Of a stretch of DNA of 41,564 nt, positions 15,883 to 25,850 are shown in pieces (position 1 is the stretch's first letter; every line of letters starts with the position of its first letter). Made by a program: the position numbers and the translations under genes. Origin of the DNA: Bacillota bacterium (GTDB taxonomy: Bacteria > Bacillota > Limnochordia > Darwinibacteriales > Darwinibacteriaceae); assembly GCA_029776155.1 (NCBI GenBank), contig JAKOTU010000041.1, forward strand, positions 1 to 41,564, written 5' to 3'. The notes under the pieces are model-generated. The model saw nothing but the letters and a program-made list of their open reading frames with translations, searched no databases and was not told the DNA's origin.

Positions 15883-17635
15883 TTTTCAGCTCCTTCAGCT
15901 GCGCCTCGCTGATGGGCGCGGGCGCTTCAATCATCAGATCGGAAGCACTCACTGTTTTGGGGAAGGCAATAACATCCCTGATGGACTGCCGTTTGGCCAG
16001 GAGCATGACTAAGCGGTCCAAGCCAAAGGCGATGCCGCCATGGGGGGGAGCTCCATATTCAAAAGCTTCCAGGAAATACCCGAACTGCCTGCGGGCTTCC
16101 TCCATGGTGAAGCCCAAGGCAGCAAACATACGCTCCTGGAGGCGCCGGTTGCTGATACGGATGCTTCCTCCCCCCAACTCCACTCCATTGAGCACCATGT
16201 CGTAGGCTTTAGCCCTTACTTTCCCAGGATCAGTCTCCAGCAGATGCTCATCTTCATCCAGGGGAGCGGTAAAGGGGTGGTGGGCTGCCACATAGCGCCC
16301 CGCATCTTCATCGTAGACAAGTAGGGGCCAGTCCACAACCCAAAGCAGGTTGTAGGCATCGTCGTCAATCAGGCCCAGCTCTTTACCTAATGCCAGGCGC
16401 AGCCTGCCCAAAACGTCGCACACCAGATCATAGTTGCCAGCCACCATCAAGATGAGGTCCCCCGCCTCGGCCGCAAAGGCCCTCTTGATTGCTTCCAGCT
16501 CTTCCTCTTGGAGGAACTTGGCTATGGGCGAGCGCACCTTATCTGGTTCCACAGCCAGCCAGATCAGACCCTTGGCTCCCCAGCCCTGGGCCTGCTCGCT
16601 GAGCTGATCCAGCTGCCGCCTGGTAAAGCTGGCTCCCCCCTTAACGTTGATCCCCCTGATTACTCCTTGGGACGCAGCCGTCTCAGCAAACACCCTGAAA
16701 CCGCTGGCGCTGAGTTCAGCTGTGGCATCGCAGATCTCCAGGCCAAAACGGGTATCCGGCTTGTCTGAACCAAAGCGGTCCATGGCTTCCCTGTAGCTCA
16801 GCCTGGGAATAGGTGAGGGGATCTTAACGCCCTTCACTTCTTCTAGGACATGGAGGATCATCGCTTCCATCATGTCCATCACATCGTCCCGATCCACAAA
16901 GGACATCTCCACATCGATCTGGGTAAACTCAGGCTGCCGGTCAGCCCTCAGGTCTTCGTCCCGGAAGCAGCGGGCGATTTGGTAATAGCGTTCAAAACCG
17001 GCGATCATCAGCAACTGCTTAAACAACTGCGGCGATTGGGGCAGCGCGTAAAAGTTTCCGGGATGGACACGGCTGGGCACCACATAGTCCCGGGCTCCCT
17101 CAGGGGTGGAGCGGATCAGCATGGGGGTTTCAATTTCCAAAAAGCCTTCTCTGTTCAAAAAGGACCGCACACTGGCGGTGATGCGGTGGCGCAGGGTAAT
17201 CGCTTCTTGGAGTTCCCTGCTGCGCAGGTGGAGATAGCGGTATTTCAAGCGAATGGCCTCATCCACTTCCTCGGCTCGGTCAATATGGAACGGCGGCGTT
17301 TTGGCTTCAGACAAGATGACTAGCCGCTCCGCCTGCACCTCCACTTCACCTGTGGCCATCTTGGGGTTCACCTGCTGCTCAGGACGGGCCACGACCCTGC
17401 CTTGCACTGCGATGACAAACTCGCTGCGCAGGCTTTCCGCCTCCCTAAACTGCTCCGCGCCCAGCGTTTCCGGGTCAAAGACAACCTGAACCACGCCGGA
17501 GCGGTCCCTTAGGTCCACAAAGATCACCTGTCCCAGGTCGCGCCTTCTGTTCACCCAGCCATTGAGCGTTACGGCGGCACCCACATGGGACTTCCTCAAC
17601 TCACCGCAGCAGATGGTTCTCTTCCAGTCCGTCAT
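15866..17635 (-). CDS. aspS: Aspartyl-tRNA synthetase
   Basis: AspRS of the long bacterial type (589 aa): an OB-fold anticodon domain ([23 protein letters not shown] lies in it, given here in two blocks: [10 protein letters not shown] and [12 protein letters not shown]), class II motif 2 with [17 protein letters not shown], a GAD insertion, and motif 3 [12 protein letters not shown]. Whether it is discriminating, or also charges tRNA-Asn, cannot be told by eye. The start is ATG 17635, overlapping the hisS stop as ATGA, so the two synthetases are translationally coupled. Its stop converges on the plus-strand membrane gene. Confidence 0.95.
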   Translation of the reverse strand: MTDWKRTICCGELRKSHVGAAVTLNGWVNRRRDLGQVIFVDLRDRSGVVQVVFDPETLGAEQFREAESLRSEFVIAVQGRVVARPEQQVNPKMATGEVEVQAERLVILSEAKTPPFHIDRAEEVDEAIRLKYRYLHLRSRELQEAITLRHRITASVRSFLNREGFLEIETPMLIRSTPEGARDYVVPSRVHPGNFYALPQSPQLFKQLLMIAGFERYYQIARCFRDEDLRADRQPEFTQIDVEMSFVDRDDVMDMMEAMILHVLEEVKGVKIPSPIPRLSYREAMDRFGSDKPDTRFGLEICDATAELSASGFRVFAETAASQGVIRGINVKGGASFTRRQLDQLSEQAQGWGAKGLIWLAVEPDKVRSPIAKFLQEEELEAIKRAFAAEAGDLILMVAGNYDLVCDVLGRLRLALGKELGLIDDDAYNLLWVVDWPLLVYDEDAGRYVAAHHPFTAPLDEDEHLLETDPGKVRAKAYDMVLNGVELGGGSIRISNRRLQERMFAALGFTMEEARRQFGYFLEAFEYGAPPHGGIAFGLDRLVMLLAKRQSIRDVIAFPKTVSASDLMIEAPAPISEAQLKELKISLKS

Positions 17636-18906
17636 TTCCCACACTCTCCTAAGATGTATGCTAGCCGTTCTAGATCCTCCAGATCCAGCTCCTGTTCCTG
17701 TCCATCCTGCATGTTGCGGACAATCAGACGATTGCGGCTGAGCTCTTCCTCACCGAAAATGAGCACATAGCGGCTGCCCAACCTGTTAGCTGCTTTCATC
17801 TGGGCCTTGATACTGCGGTCCAGGTAATCCAACTCGGCCCACATCCCTTTGCCGCGCAGGAAATAGGCCACCTGGGCTGCCTTGCGTTTGGTTGCGCCGC
17901 CAAAATGGACGAGGTAGGCCCGGGGACCTTCCTGCTGTACCTGAAGCTTACCCTGCCCCTCCAGGGCCAAGAGCAGCCGTTCCACGCCCACTGCAAACCC
18001 CACCGCCGGGGTTGCTTTGCCCCCCAGCTCCTCCACCAGCCCGTCGTAGCGCCCGCCAGCGCCGATGGCGTTCTGGGCGCCCAGTTCCGAACTCGTTACC
18101 TCAAATACGGTCTTGGTGTAGTAGTCAAAGCCCCGCACGAGACGATGGTTGAGTCTGTAAGCAACGCCCAGTTCATCCAGGTAGGCGAGCACCTGGGCAA
18201 AGTGGTCGGCACATTCGGAACAGAGGTGGGCCTCCATGCGGGGGGCACCGGCGAGCACTGCCTGGCAGCTTTCCACTTTGCAGTCCAAAAGGCGCAGGGG
18301 ATTGCGGTGCAGACGGCTCCGGCAGCTGCTGCACAGCTGGTCCACCCGGGGTTCAAAATACTCCACCAGCTCCTGGCGATAACTGGGCCGGCAAGAAGGA
18401 CAGCCGATACTGTTGATCTCCACCTCAAACCCACTCAACCCACAGGCTTTGTACAGCTCTAAGGGCAGCATGATAGCTTCAACATCCAGCAGAGGATCCT
18501 GGGACCCGAGGGCTTCGAAGCCAAATTGGGTAAATTGGCGGTAGCGTCCGGCCTGCGGGCGCTCATAGCGGAACATGGGGCCGTAATAGTAGAGCTTCAC
18601 GGGCAAGGCCCCTCCGCCCAGATTGTGCTCGAGGAAGGCGCGCACCACGGGGGCTGTGCCCTCAGGGCGCAGCGTGAGGCTCCTTTCCCCCCTGTCCAAG
18701 AATGTGTACATCTCCTTTTCCACAATGTCCGTGGCTTCACCGATGCCCCGCTGAAAGAGTTCCGTATGTTCAAAAAGGGGGGTGCGCAACTCCTGGTACC
18801 CATAGGCAGCGCACACCTGCCTGATTTTCTCCTCCAGCTGATGCCACAGTTCGATCTCGCCGGGGCCCACGTCATTAGTGCCCCTAGGCCTGGTAGTCAG
18901 TGTCAT
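17632..18906 (-). CDS. hisS: Histidyl-tRNA synthetase
   Basis: A 424-aa class II synthetase with [14 protein letters not shown] at the N-terminus, motif 2 [14 protein letters not shown], the histidine-specific loops including [15 protein letters not shown] and [17 protein letters not shown], motif 3 in [15 protein letters not shown], and a C-terminal anticodon domain. SD GGTGGAGAA precedes the ATG. The leader is only 60 nt and holds an intrinsic terminator with no promoter after it, and no T-box is present. Confidence 0.96.
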   Translation of the reverse strand: MTLTTRPRGTNDVGPGEIELWHQLEEKIRQVCAAYGYQELRTPLFEHTELFQRGIGEATDIVEKEMYTFLDRGERSLTLRPEGTAPVVRAFLEHNLGGGALPVKLYYYGPMFRYERPQAGRYRQFTQFGFEALGSQDPLLDVEAIMLPLELYKACGLSGFEVEINSIGCPSCRPSYRQELVEYFEPRVDQLCSSCRSRLHRNPLRLLDCKVESCQAVLAGAPRMEAHLCSECADHFAQVLAYLDELGVAYRLNHRLVRGFDYYTKTVFEVTSSELGAQNAIGAGGRYDGLVEELGGKATPAVGFAVGVERLLLALEGQGKLQVQQEGPRAYLVHFGGATKRKAAQVAYFLRGKGMWAELDYLDRSIKAQMKAANRLGSRYVLIFGEEELSRNRLIVRNMQDGQEQELDLEDLERLAYILGECGK

Positions 18907-18929
18907 TTCTCCACCCCCTAGGCGTTGGC

Positions 18930-18959
18930 AAAAAGCGAGTGATGGTAACCACCACTCGC
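18930..18959 (-). terminator. Terminator between the PPIase/TPR gene and hisS
   Basis: GCGAGTG (18935-18941) pairs with CACTCGC (18953-18959), with an inner GG/CC pair, and is followed by five T residues on the minus strand. It stands 8 nt after the PPIase gene stop and about 24 nt before the hisS start. Confidence 0.82.
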
Positions 18960-18966
18960 CTGAGTT

Positions 18967-20469
18967 CTAGTTTTCCGGAACCGGCTCAGCTGCTGTTTCC
19001 ACTGGTTCTTCGGCGGGTTCTGCTTCCACCGTTGCGGGCGCTTGCTCCCCTTCCCCTTCAGCAGCTTCAGCCTGCGCCTGCTCCTGGAGTCGAGCGTTCT
19101 GCTGCTCCTGGAACTCTTCGATGAGCTTCTCGATGGCCTTCGCATCCTCCCAGCGCTCCAGGGAAGTTACGCTGTGGTAAAGGGTAAGGAGGGCAAAGAT
19201 GTCGCCTGGCACCAGTTCCGCTGCCTTGATATACTGCTCCACGGCGCGGTCGATATCTTCAGCTTCTTCATACAACTTGCCCAGACTGTAAAGCAGAGTA
19301 TAGTCGGTGGCTTCCTTTTCTGCAGCCAGCTTGTACTGCTCAATGGCTGCATCGAGATCGCCCAGCCCGTGGTAGGCATCTCCCAGGAAGGAGTTCAAGT
19401 AGCCATTATCGGGCTCTTCTTCCAGGGCAAGTTGATAGTAGTGCACCGCATTTTCAAAGTTGCCGGCCTGCATTTCTTTGAAGGCATTGAGGCGGTGCTC
19501 CATCAGCACGATATTAGCAGCGTCGCGCAGCTGCTCCAGCCAGGATTCCAACTCTTCCTGGCCCTTCTGCAGCCGGAGCTCCTTTTCCAGCTCAGCACGG
19601 GCCTGCTCGAACTCTTCACCTTCCGGCTCGATGCGGTCCGTTACGGTAATAATATGATACCCGTAGGTGGAACGAACAGGTTCGCTGATCTCACCCACAG
19701 CTAAAGAGAAGGCGGTCTCTTCAAACTCGGGCACCGTCTTGCCCCGATAGATGTAGCCCAGCTCTCCTCCGCTGGTTGCGGTGGAATCATCGGAATAAGT
19801 GGCAGCCATATCCGCAAAGTTTTCCGCTGTGACCTGGGCATAGACCTCCCACGCCTTCTGCTCCGCAGCGGCCCAAGCCTCGTCGGTGTCATCCTCTGGA
19901 CGAATCAGAATATGGCTGGTGCGCACCCGTTCATAGGCGGACCGGAGCTCTTCTTCAGTCACAGGCACATGGGCCAGCACCTGCTCCTGCAGCTTATCAA
20001 CTTGGATCTGGTGTTCCAGCTGCCGCCTTAGGGTTTCCTCGCTGAGTCCTGCATTCTTGAGCTGCACCTCATAGTCCTCGCGGCTTCCGAAGAGATCGAC
20101 AATTCGCTGCAGCTCCGCATCTACCTCAGTCTTGGAAGCGGTAATCTTGCGTTTGTCGATTTCCTGGTGCACCAAAATACTGTCAATTAGGGCTTCCAGG
20201 GCTTGATAACGCAGCGCTTCATGCATGCGCCCAGTGAGGGGCCCTTGCTGCTGCTCAATCTGCTGGGCAAAGCGCAGATGAGTCAGATAAAGATCGTAGA
20301 GGGAAATGGTCTGGCCGTTCACCTTGGCCACCGCTAACGCCGCCTCCGCAGGGATGCTCTGGGACCCGCCAAAGAGGGAAACCCCCGCTGCCCATAGACC
20401 GCCGCCGAGCATGGCTGCTAGCACAATAATAATCACGAACTTCATTTGGTTCCTCATTTTGCGGAACAT
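18967..20469 (-). CDS. Membrane-anchored PpiC-type peptidyl-prolyl isomerase fused to TPR repeats
   Basis: About 500 aa in four parts. An N-terminal anchor (KFVIIIVLAAMLGGGLWAAG) has no lipobox cysteine. A SurA/PrsA-like chaperone region follows with VNGQTISLYDLYLTH and ALEALIDSILVHQEI. The parvulin domain carries RTSHILI, SGGELGYIYRG and STYGYHIITVTDR. Three or so TPR units come next (AVHYYQLALEEEPDNGYLNSF-type), then a Glu/Ala/Pro-rich tail. It probably folds exported proteins on the outer face of the membrane. Promoter TTGACA-N17-TACAAT lies upstream and SD AAAGGG precedes ATG 20469; a longer frame to 20505 would place the start on the promoter's own leader and is less likely. Confidence 0.85.
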   Translation of the reverse strand: MFRKMRNQMKFVIIIVLAAMLGGGLWAAGVSLFGGSQSIPAEAALAVAKVNGQTISLYDLYLTHLRFAQQIEQQQGPLTGRMHEALRYQALEALIDSILVHQEIDKRKITASKTEVDAELQRIVDLFGSREDYEVQLKNAGLSEETLRRQLEHQIQVDKLQEQVLAHVPVTEEELRSAYERVRTSHILIRPEDDTDEAWAAAEQKAWEVYAQVTAENFADMAATYSDDSTATSGGELGYIYRGKTVPEFEETAFSLAVGEISEPVRSTYGYHIITVTDRIEPEGEEFEQARAELEKELRLQKGQEELESWLEQLRDAANIVLMEHRLNAFKEMQAGNFENAVHYYQLALEEEPDNGYLNSFLGDAYHGLGDLDAAIEQYKLAAEKEATDYTLLYSLGKLYEEAEDIDRAVEQYIKAAELVPGDIFALLTLYHSVTSLERWEDAKAIEKLIEEFQEQQNARLQEQAQAEAAEGEGEQAPATVEAEPAEEPVETAAEPVPEN

Positions 20470-20509
20470 GGCAACCAACCCTTTCCATTCAAGAAAGACC
20501 AACAAGCTA

Positions 20510-20538
20510 ATTGTACTTGAAATGCGGTTCTATGTCAA
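20510..20538 (-). promoter_or_regulatory. Promoter of the PPIase/TPR gene
   Basis: TTGACA (20533-20538) and TACAAT (20510-20515) on the minus strand, spacing 17 nt; predicted start near 20503. Confidence 0.8.
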
Positions 20539-20561
20539 ACGCACAAGTTCTGCTTGGGCAG

Positions 20562-21980
20562 TCAATACCTGCTAGAGAAGTGCCGGCGCAGCCATTCCAA
20601 TCTCTCCCCCAGACCCTCCCGAATCTGGGCAGCGTAGGCAGCTGGGCACTTGGGGTTCGCCTGGCGCACTAGGCTTAAATCGGAGGCCACCAACTTGGTA
20701 ACGCCCCCTCCCCCCAGGGCGATGATGCTCTGGCGCTCTTCCATCATCTGAATGTTGTAGATGGAGGCAGTGCCCTCCCGGGCATAACCAACGTTCTCCA
20801 GGTCGCCTAGAATATGGCGCTGCCGGTAGAGATAATAGGGGCTCATACCCCAGCCCAAGGCGTATTCCCGGGCCAGCTCCACCATGGCTTCACCCTGTTC
20901 CTGGGCAATGCGCTCCCGTTCCCAATCCTTCTTCAGCCTGGAAGCCCGTTTGAGGGCCAGACTGTGCACAGTGAGGTTGTCCGGCCCTAATCTGGCCAAC
21001 TCCTCCAGGGTGCTGCGTACATGGGAGAGTTCTTCGCCGGGCAGCCCCATGATCACATCCATGTTGATTAAGGGAATCCCCACTTCCCGGGCCAGGGTAA
21101 AGGCCCGGCGCACATCCTCCACTGTATGGCGGCGTCCGATCAGCTGCAGGGTGGGCTCATGCATGGTCTGGGGGTTGATGCAGATCCGCTGAGTCCCTCC
21201 GGCCTTGAGGATTGCCAAAGTCTCACGGGACAGTGTCTCCGGCCTGCCAGCTTCCACGGTGAACTCTTTGGTTCCTGCCGTAACCAGGTACTTTTGAATC
21301 GCCTGGAGCAACTGCTCAAGCTGGTCTCCCTGCACCGTAGTGGGGGTTCCTCCACCTAGATACACCGCTTCCACTTGGAGGCCAAGCTCCCTAAGGAGAC
21401 TGCCCACTTGCCCAATCTCCACATACAGGGCCTTGAGAAAGTCGGGCAGTAAATGTCCGTGGGTTTCCAGGGGATAGGCCGCAAAGGAGCAGTAACTGCA
21501 GCGGGTGGGACAGAAGGGAATGCCCACGTAGATACTCACGGGGTTATTGGGGTCGGGATGGAAATAGGGGCGCTGCCTGGCAGCAACCTCCAGAAGCAGA
21601 TCCGCCTTGCGGGAACTGAGGGCGTACACCTCCAAGAGGATTTCCCGCAGCTCCTCGGGGGGAAAACCCCGGTCCAGCATGGAGTGGACCATCTTCAGGG
21701 GACGCACCCCGGTGAGAATCCCCCAGGGGCTTTCCGCTAGGCCGTAGACCCGTTCAAAGACGCGGCGAATACCCAGCCGGACCCGCTCCTTAATACGGCG
21801 CTCCCGATCCGCTTGGTTATAGCGGGCATCCAAAATCTCCGTATCCCGATACGTCCACTCCTCCCCTTCGAGACTGACAAAAACCACCAACGCGCCATCT
21901 TCCCAGGCGTACCGGGCCTGCAGGACCTTGCCAGGTCCAAAGGAGGCATTGGGGGCCAGGGATTTCACCGCTACTTCCAT
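20562..21980 (-). CDS. hemZ: HemZ-type radical SAM protein (coproporphyrinogen dehydrogenase-like)
   Basis: A radical SAM protein with the cluster motif CPTRCSYC at Cys157, 161 and 164 and YLGGGTPT shortly after. It has the long N-terminal region and WGILTGVRPLK block that mark the HemZ branch, distinct from HemN/HemW. HemZ proteins are named as oxygen-independent coproporphyrinogen III dehydrogenases, but some may be heme chaperones. The ATG at 21980 has no SD. In the same frame, family-like sequence (FYFGHESYDIQAADFLAPS) continues upstream to about 22049, where no ATG, GTG or TTG is available before a stop. The true start is therefore probably non-standard or hidden by a frameshift. Last gene of the recJ operon. 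Confidence 0.85.
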   Translation of the reverse strand: MEVAVKSLAPNASFGPGKVLQARYAWEDGALVVFVSLEGEEWTYRDTEILDARYNQADRERRIKERVRLGIRRVFERVYGLAESPWGILTGVRPLKMVHSMLDRGFPPEELREILLEVYALSSRKADLLLEVAARQRPYFHPDPNNPVSIYVGIPFCPTRCSYCSFAAYPLETHGHLLPDFLKALYVEIGQVGSLLRELGLQVEAVYLGGGTPTTVQGDQLEQLLQAIQKYLVTAGTKEFTVEAGRPETLSRETLAILKAGGTQRICINPQTMHEPTLQLIGRRHTVEDVRRAFTLAREVGIPLINMDVIMGLPGEELSHVRSTLEELARLGPDNLTVHSLALKRASRLKKDWERERIAQEQGEAMVELAREYALGWGMSPYYLYRQRHILGDLENVGYAREGTASIYNIQMMEERQSIIALGGGGVTKLVASDLSLVRQANPKCPAAYAAQIREGLGERLEWLRRHFSSRY

Positions 21981-22063
21981 GGAGGGGGCCAGGAAGTCCG
22001 CGGCCTGAATATCATAGCTTTCGTGGCCAAAATAAAAAGGAATAGTTATCGCTCTTCACTTCC

Positions 22064-22681
22064 CTACAGCGAGTTCAAAAAAGGGTTCTCTAAAAGCTCC
22101 CGAGCCAAAGTGGTGCTGAACCCGTGGCCCGGATAAACCTTCGTTTCCGGAGACAGTTCCGTTAAGCGCTTGAGGCTCTGCCGCAGGGCCTGCTCATCGG
22201 ACCCGGGAAAATCCCAGCGCCCCACGGAAGATCTAAACAGAGTATCGCCGCTGAGCAGAATCCCCTCTCCATAGAGGCTGATTCCGCCAGGGGTGTGCCC
22301 TGGGGTGTGAATCACCTGCAGGTGCTTGCTGCCAACCTGGATCTCATCTCCATCCCTCAACAACCGGTCTGCCTGTACGGGTGGAACATCCATGCGCACC
22401 TGGGGGCCCAGGTGCAGGTTGGGATCGTCCAAGTAGGGGGCATCCGCTTCATGAATGCACAGGGGTGCTCCCGTTTTTGCTTTTAACCAGGCATTGCCCA
22501 AAATGTGGTCGCAGTGGCCATGGGTATTGATGATGGCCACTGGGCGCAGGTGATGCTGTGCCAAAAAATCGAGGACAGCCTGGGCATCAGCCCCTGGATC
22601 CACAATTACCGCTTCCCCATCACTGTATACCACGTAACAGTTGGTGGAAAAGGAGTTGAACACGAATCGCTCAATCTGCAT
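22064..22681 (-). CDS. MBL-fold hydrolase, glyoxalase II-like
   Basis: A 205-aa metallo-beta-lactamase-fold protein with the two-metal motif NTHGHCDHILG, a second His in VIHTPGHTPGG, the bridging Asp in LLSGDTLF and the final His in VYPGHG. The short length, without the C-terminal glutathione-binding domain of GloB, fits the YqgX-type family of small thioesterases, whose substrate (bacillithiol or other thiol ester) is unknown. It starts 2 nt after dtd ends, so the two are coupled. B. subtilis has a similar gene near other metabolism genes, so position gives no function. Confidence 0.88.
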   Translation of the reverse strand: MQIERFVFNSFSTNCYVVYSDGEAVIVDPGADAQAVLDFLAQHHLRPVAIINTHGHCDHILGNAWLKAKTGAPLCIHEADAPYLDDPNLHLGPQVRMDVPPVQADRLLRDGDEIQVGSKHLQVIHTPGHTPGGISLYGEGILLSGDTLFRSSVGRWDFPGSDEQALRQSLKRLTELSPETKVYPGHGFSTTLARELLENPFLNSL

Positions 22682-22683
22682 GC

Positions 22684-23130
22684 CTATTCTCCTTCGCTGC
22701 TGACCAGGAGCGTCACCGGACCATCGTTCACCAGGCTTACCTCCATATGGGCCTGGAACCTACCGGTGGCCACGGGAACCCCGCTGGCCTTGAGCTCCGC
22801 CACAAACTCTTCGTACAGCGCCTGCGCCACATCGGGAGCTGCAGCCCCGCTGAAGCTGGGTCTCCGCCCGCGGCGGCAGTCGCCGTACAAGGTAAACTGG
22901 GATACGGCCAAGACGGCTCCTCCCACATCCCGCACATCCAGGTTCATCTTCCCCTGTTCATCGGAGAAGAGCCTGAGCCCCGCGATTTTACCAGCTAGAT
23001 ACTTGGCATCGGCGCTGGTATCGCCCTGCCCTACCCCCAAAAAAACCAAAAGCCCATGGGCAATTTCGCCCACCACCGCTCCATCCACGGCAACGCTGGC
23101 TTGCTTAACGCGCTGGACCACTGCTCGCAC
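22684..23130 (-). CDS. dtd: D-aminoacyl-tRNA deacylase
   Basis: Dtd removes D-amino acids (and Gly) from mischarged tRNA. The protein has the two signature strands [17 protein letters not shown] and [12 protein letters not shown], the latter holding the Gly-cisPro that rejects L-residues. I choose the GTG at 23130, which gives the classic MRAVVQRV start with AAAGGATGATC upstream; an ATG three codons earlier sits directly on the SD. It follows rel by 23 nt, as in Bacillus. Confidence 0.94.
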   Translation of the reverse strand: MRAVVQRVKQASVAVDGAVVGEIAHGLLVFLGVGQGDTSADAKYLAGKIAGLRLFSDEQGKMNLDVRDVGGAVLAVSQFTLYGDCRRGRRPSFSGAAAPDVAQALYEEFVAELKASGVPVATGRFQAHMEVSLVNDGPVTLLVSSEGE

Positions 23131-23153
23131 ATAGATCATCCTTTGCTCTAACC

Positions 23154-25292
23154 TTAGGTGGGGTTGGCCCTGTGCACACCTAGGACACCATTGATCTGCC
23201 GCAAAGCGCTCATCACATTGTCCAGGTGGTGTACATCGTGGATCTCCAAAGTGAGCTGCACGATTACCGAGTCGTCCTTGCTGGTCCGGGCCGTGACCGC
23301 ATCCACGTTGGTTTTGCGCTCAGAGAGGGTGTGCATGATACTCGTGAGGAAATTGGGTCGGTCAATACCTTCAATCTCTATTTCCACAGGATAGGCATCA
23401 TCTTTGGTCACATTCCACACGACCTCAATCTGCCGCCCGGACTCAGCAGCCAAAGTGGCCACATTAGGGCAGTCCACGCGGTGCACCGAGATCCCCCGGC
23501 CGCGGGTAATGTAACCTGTAATCTCATCACCCGGCACCGGGTTGCAGCACTTGGCAAAGCGCACCAAAAGGTTGTCGGCGCCAATAACCTCCACGCCTCG
23601 GGTCGTATCCCTCCTGCGCTTCTTGCTCGGTTCAGGCAGCTTCTTGCGCTCACCAGGTTCCTGGCCCGTGAGCTTCTGCACCACTTGGACCGGGGTAATC
23701 CGCCCCGATCCCACACTGGCGATTAGTTCTTCAGGGTTGCTCACCCCGTACTTGCGGGCCAGGGGCTGCAGATTCTCCTCGCTAAGCAGGGTCTTGGGAT
23801 CGACTCCCTGCTTCTTGCACTCTTTTTCCAAAAGCTCCCGACCCCGGGCTAGGTTTTCTTCTCGCTGCTCTTCCCGGAGCCAAGCCCGAATCTTGCTGCG
23901 GGCCTTGGAGGTTTTAACATAGTTCAGCCAGTCCGCGGATGGGCTGGCCGTTTTGTTCGTGAGGATTTCCACGAAATCCCCGTTTTTCAAGACATAGTTT
24001 AGGGGAACGATCCGGCCGTTTACTTTGGCTCCAAAACAGCGCAGGCCCACATCTGTGTGGACATCGAAGGCAAAGTCGATGGGTGTCGCCCCACTGGGCA
24101 GAGTCTTTACATCGCCCTTGGGAGTGAACACGAACACCTCATCTTCAAAGAGGTCAATCTTCAAGGTGTCCATGAACTCCTGGGGGTCCTTCATCTCCCG
24201 CAGCCACTCCACCGCTTCCCGCAGCCAACCGATTTTGGCTGCCTCATCCCCTGGTTTGCGGGTCCCTTCCTTATACATCCAGTGGGCGGCTACGCCCTTT
24301 TCCGCGATACGGTGCATTTCCCAAGTGCGGATCTGAATTTCGTAAGGCTCTCCCCTGGGGCCCACCACGGTGGTGTGCAGCGACTGGTAAAGATTGGACT
24401 TGGGCACGGCAATGTAGTCCTTAAAACGGCCGGGGATGGGCTTCCACAGGGCGTGGATCACTCCCAGCACAGCATAGCAGTCCCGCACCGTATCTACAAT
24501 AATGCGGATGGCCATTAAGTCGTAGATCTCGTCCAAGCTCTTATTCTGCTTCTGCATCTTCTGCCAGATGCTGTACAGGTGTTTGGGGCGTCCCTGAATG
24601 TCGCAGGCCATGTCCATTTCAGCCAAGCGCTCGATGATAATGTTCATGGCTTCCTGCAGATCCGCTTCCCGCTCCTGACGCTTGCGGTCGATTTCAGCCA
24701 CCAGTCGGTAGTATTCTTCCGGGTTGAGGTGGCGGAAGGCCAGATCCTCCATCTCGAACTTGATGCGCCAGATCCCCATGCGGTGGGCCAGAGGAGCGAA
24801 GATGTCCAGAGTCTCCTGGGAGATGAGCATCTGCTTTTCCGGAGGCATATGCCGCAGGGTGCGCATGTTGTGCAGGCGGTCCGCCAGCTTAATCAGGATC
24901 ACCCGCACGTCTTCCGCCATGGCAAAGATCATCTTGCGCATGTTTTCTGCCTGCCGTTCAAAACGGTTGTGCACAGGCAGTTTCTCCAGCTTGGTAACGC
25001 CTTCCACCAGCATAAGGACACTGGGGCCGAAGGCTGCAGCCAGCTCTTCCCTGGTGACCGGAGTATCCTCCAGTACATCATGGAGCAGTCCGGCCGCAAT
25101 GGTCTCCAGATCCAGTTCCAAATCTGCCAAAATCAAGGCCACTTCGTAGGGGTGCTCGAAATACGGGGCGCCCGACTCCCGGAACTGCCCCTCATGGGCG
25201 CGCTGAGAAAAGTGGTAAGCTCTCTCAATGAGCTCCACATTGGCTTTGGGATAATAAGCTAAGATGCGATCAATGAGATACTGCAGATTCAC
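23154..25292 (-). CDS. rel: Bifunctional (p)ppGpp synthetase/hydrolase Rel
   Basis: A 712-aa long RSH protein. The HD hydrolase has His33, HPYE at 47-50 and HDVLEDT from 71. The synthetase follows with [33 protein letters not shown] and YEIQIRT. Then come the TGS domain ([21 protein letters not shown] region), a zinc-finger or conserved-cysteine stretch with [13 protein letters not shown] and a C-terminal ACT domain. Both active sites look intact, so it should make and degrade the alarmone. GTG start with AAGGAGG upstream. Lies between apt and dtd, the standard Firmicutes order. Confidence 0.96.
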   Translation of the reverse strand: MNLQYLIDRILAYYPKANVELIERAYHFSQRAHEGQFRESGAPYFEHPYEVALILADLELDLETIAAGLLHDVLEDTPVTREELAAAFGPSVLMLVEGVTKLEKLPVHNRFERQAENMRKMIFAMAEDVRVILIKLADRLHNMRTLRHMPPEKQMLISQETLDIFAPLAHRMGIWRIKFEMEDLAFRHLNPEEYYRLVAEIDRKRQEREADLQEAMNIIIERLAEMDMACDIQGRPKHLYSIWQKMQKQNKSLDEIYDLMAIRIIVDTVRDCYAVLGVIHALWKPIPGRFKDYIAVPKSNLYQSLHTTVVGPRGEPYEIQIRTWEMHRIAEKGVAAHWMYKEGTRKPGDEAAKIGWLREAVEWLREMKDPQEFMDTLKIDLFEDEVFVFTPKGDVKTLPSGATPIDFAFDVHTDVGLRCFGAKVNGRIVPLNYVLKNGDFVEILTNKTASPSADWLNYVKTSKARSKIRAWLREEQREENLARGRELLEKECKKQGVDPKTLLSEENLQPLARKYGVSNPEELIASVGSGRITPVQVVQKLTGQEPGERKKLPEPSKKRRRDTTRGVEVIGADNLLVRFAKCCNPVPGDEITGYITRGRGISVHRVDCPNVATLAAESGRQIEVVWNVTKDDAYPVEIEIEGIDRPNFLTSIMHTLSERKTNVDAVTARTSKDDSVIVQLTLEIHDVHHLDNVMSALRQINGVLGVHRANPT

Positions 25293-25322
25293 AGCGCCCC
25301 CCTCCTTCCCCCCTAGCGGCAG

Positions 25323-25850
25323 TTACTCTTTGTAGTCAACAAGGGCCAAAATGTCGTAGTCGCCTAGTGTCTTCAGCCTTTCTCTGCCGCCCAGGTAGCT
25401 GAGCTCGATGAGAAAAGCCAGACCCACAACTTGTCCACCGAGCTTTTTAATCAGCTCGATGGCGGCGGCAATGGTGCCTCCCGTGGCCAACAGATCATCT
25501 ACCACCAGCACCCGGGTGCCGGGCGCAAAGGCATCGGCATGGATTTCTAGGCGGTCTGTGCCGTACTCCAGCTCGTATTCTACCGCCAATACTTCTCCAG
25601 GCAGTTTGCCCGGCTTGCGGATCAAGGTGAAACCCAGGCCCATCTCATAAGCCAGCGGTGCTCCCAAAATGAAGCCCCGTGATTCAACGCCCACAATCAT
25701 CTCAATCCCCGAGTCGGCAAAGTGGCTGGCCATGCGCCTAACCGTTTCCCTCAGGGCTTCGCCGTCTTTGAGCAGGGTGGTTATGTCTTTGAAACTGATA
25801 CCAGGCTGCGGAAAATCTGGTATCACCCTAATTTTCTCTTGTAAGTCCAT
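25323..25850 (-). CDS. apt: Adenine phosphoribosyltransferase
   Basis: A 175-aa purine salvage enzyme making AMP from adenine and PRPP. It begins MDLQEKIRVIPDFPQPGI, has VGVESRGFILGAPLAY and the PRPP loop VLVVDDLLATGGT. Its start overlaps the end of recJ by 23 nt, so it is coupled to it; SD AAAGGGG lies upstream within recJ. Confidence 0.96.
   Translation of the reverse strand: MDLQEKIRVIPDFPQPGISFKDITTLLKDGEALRETVRRMASHFADSGIEMIVGVESRGFILGAPLAYEMGLGFTLIRKPGKLPGEVLAVEYELEYGTDRLEIHADAFAPGTRVLVVDDLLATGGTIAAAIELIKKLGGQVVGLAFLIELSYLGGRERLKTLGDYDILALVDYKE

Noticed and set aside
18967..20469. Lipoprotein signal in the PPIase/TPR protein
   Set aside because: PrsA foldases are lipoproteins, but no cysteine follows the hydrophobic segment here, so a membrane-helix anchor is more likely.
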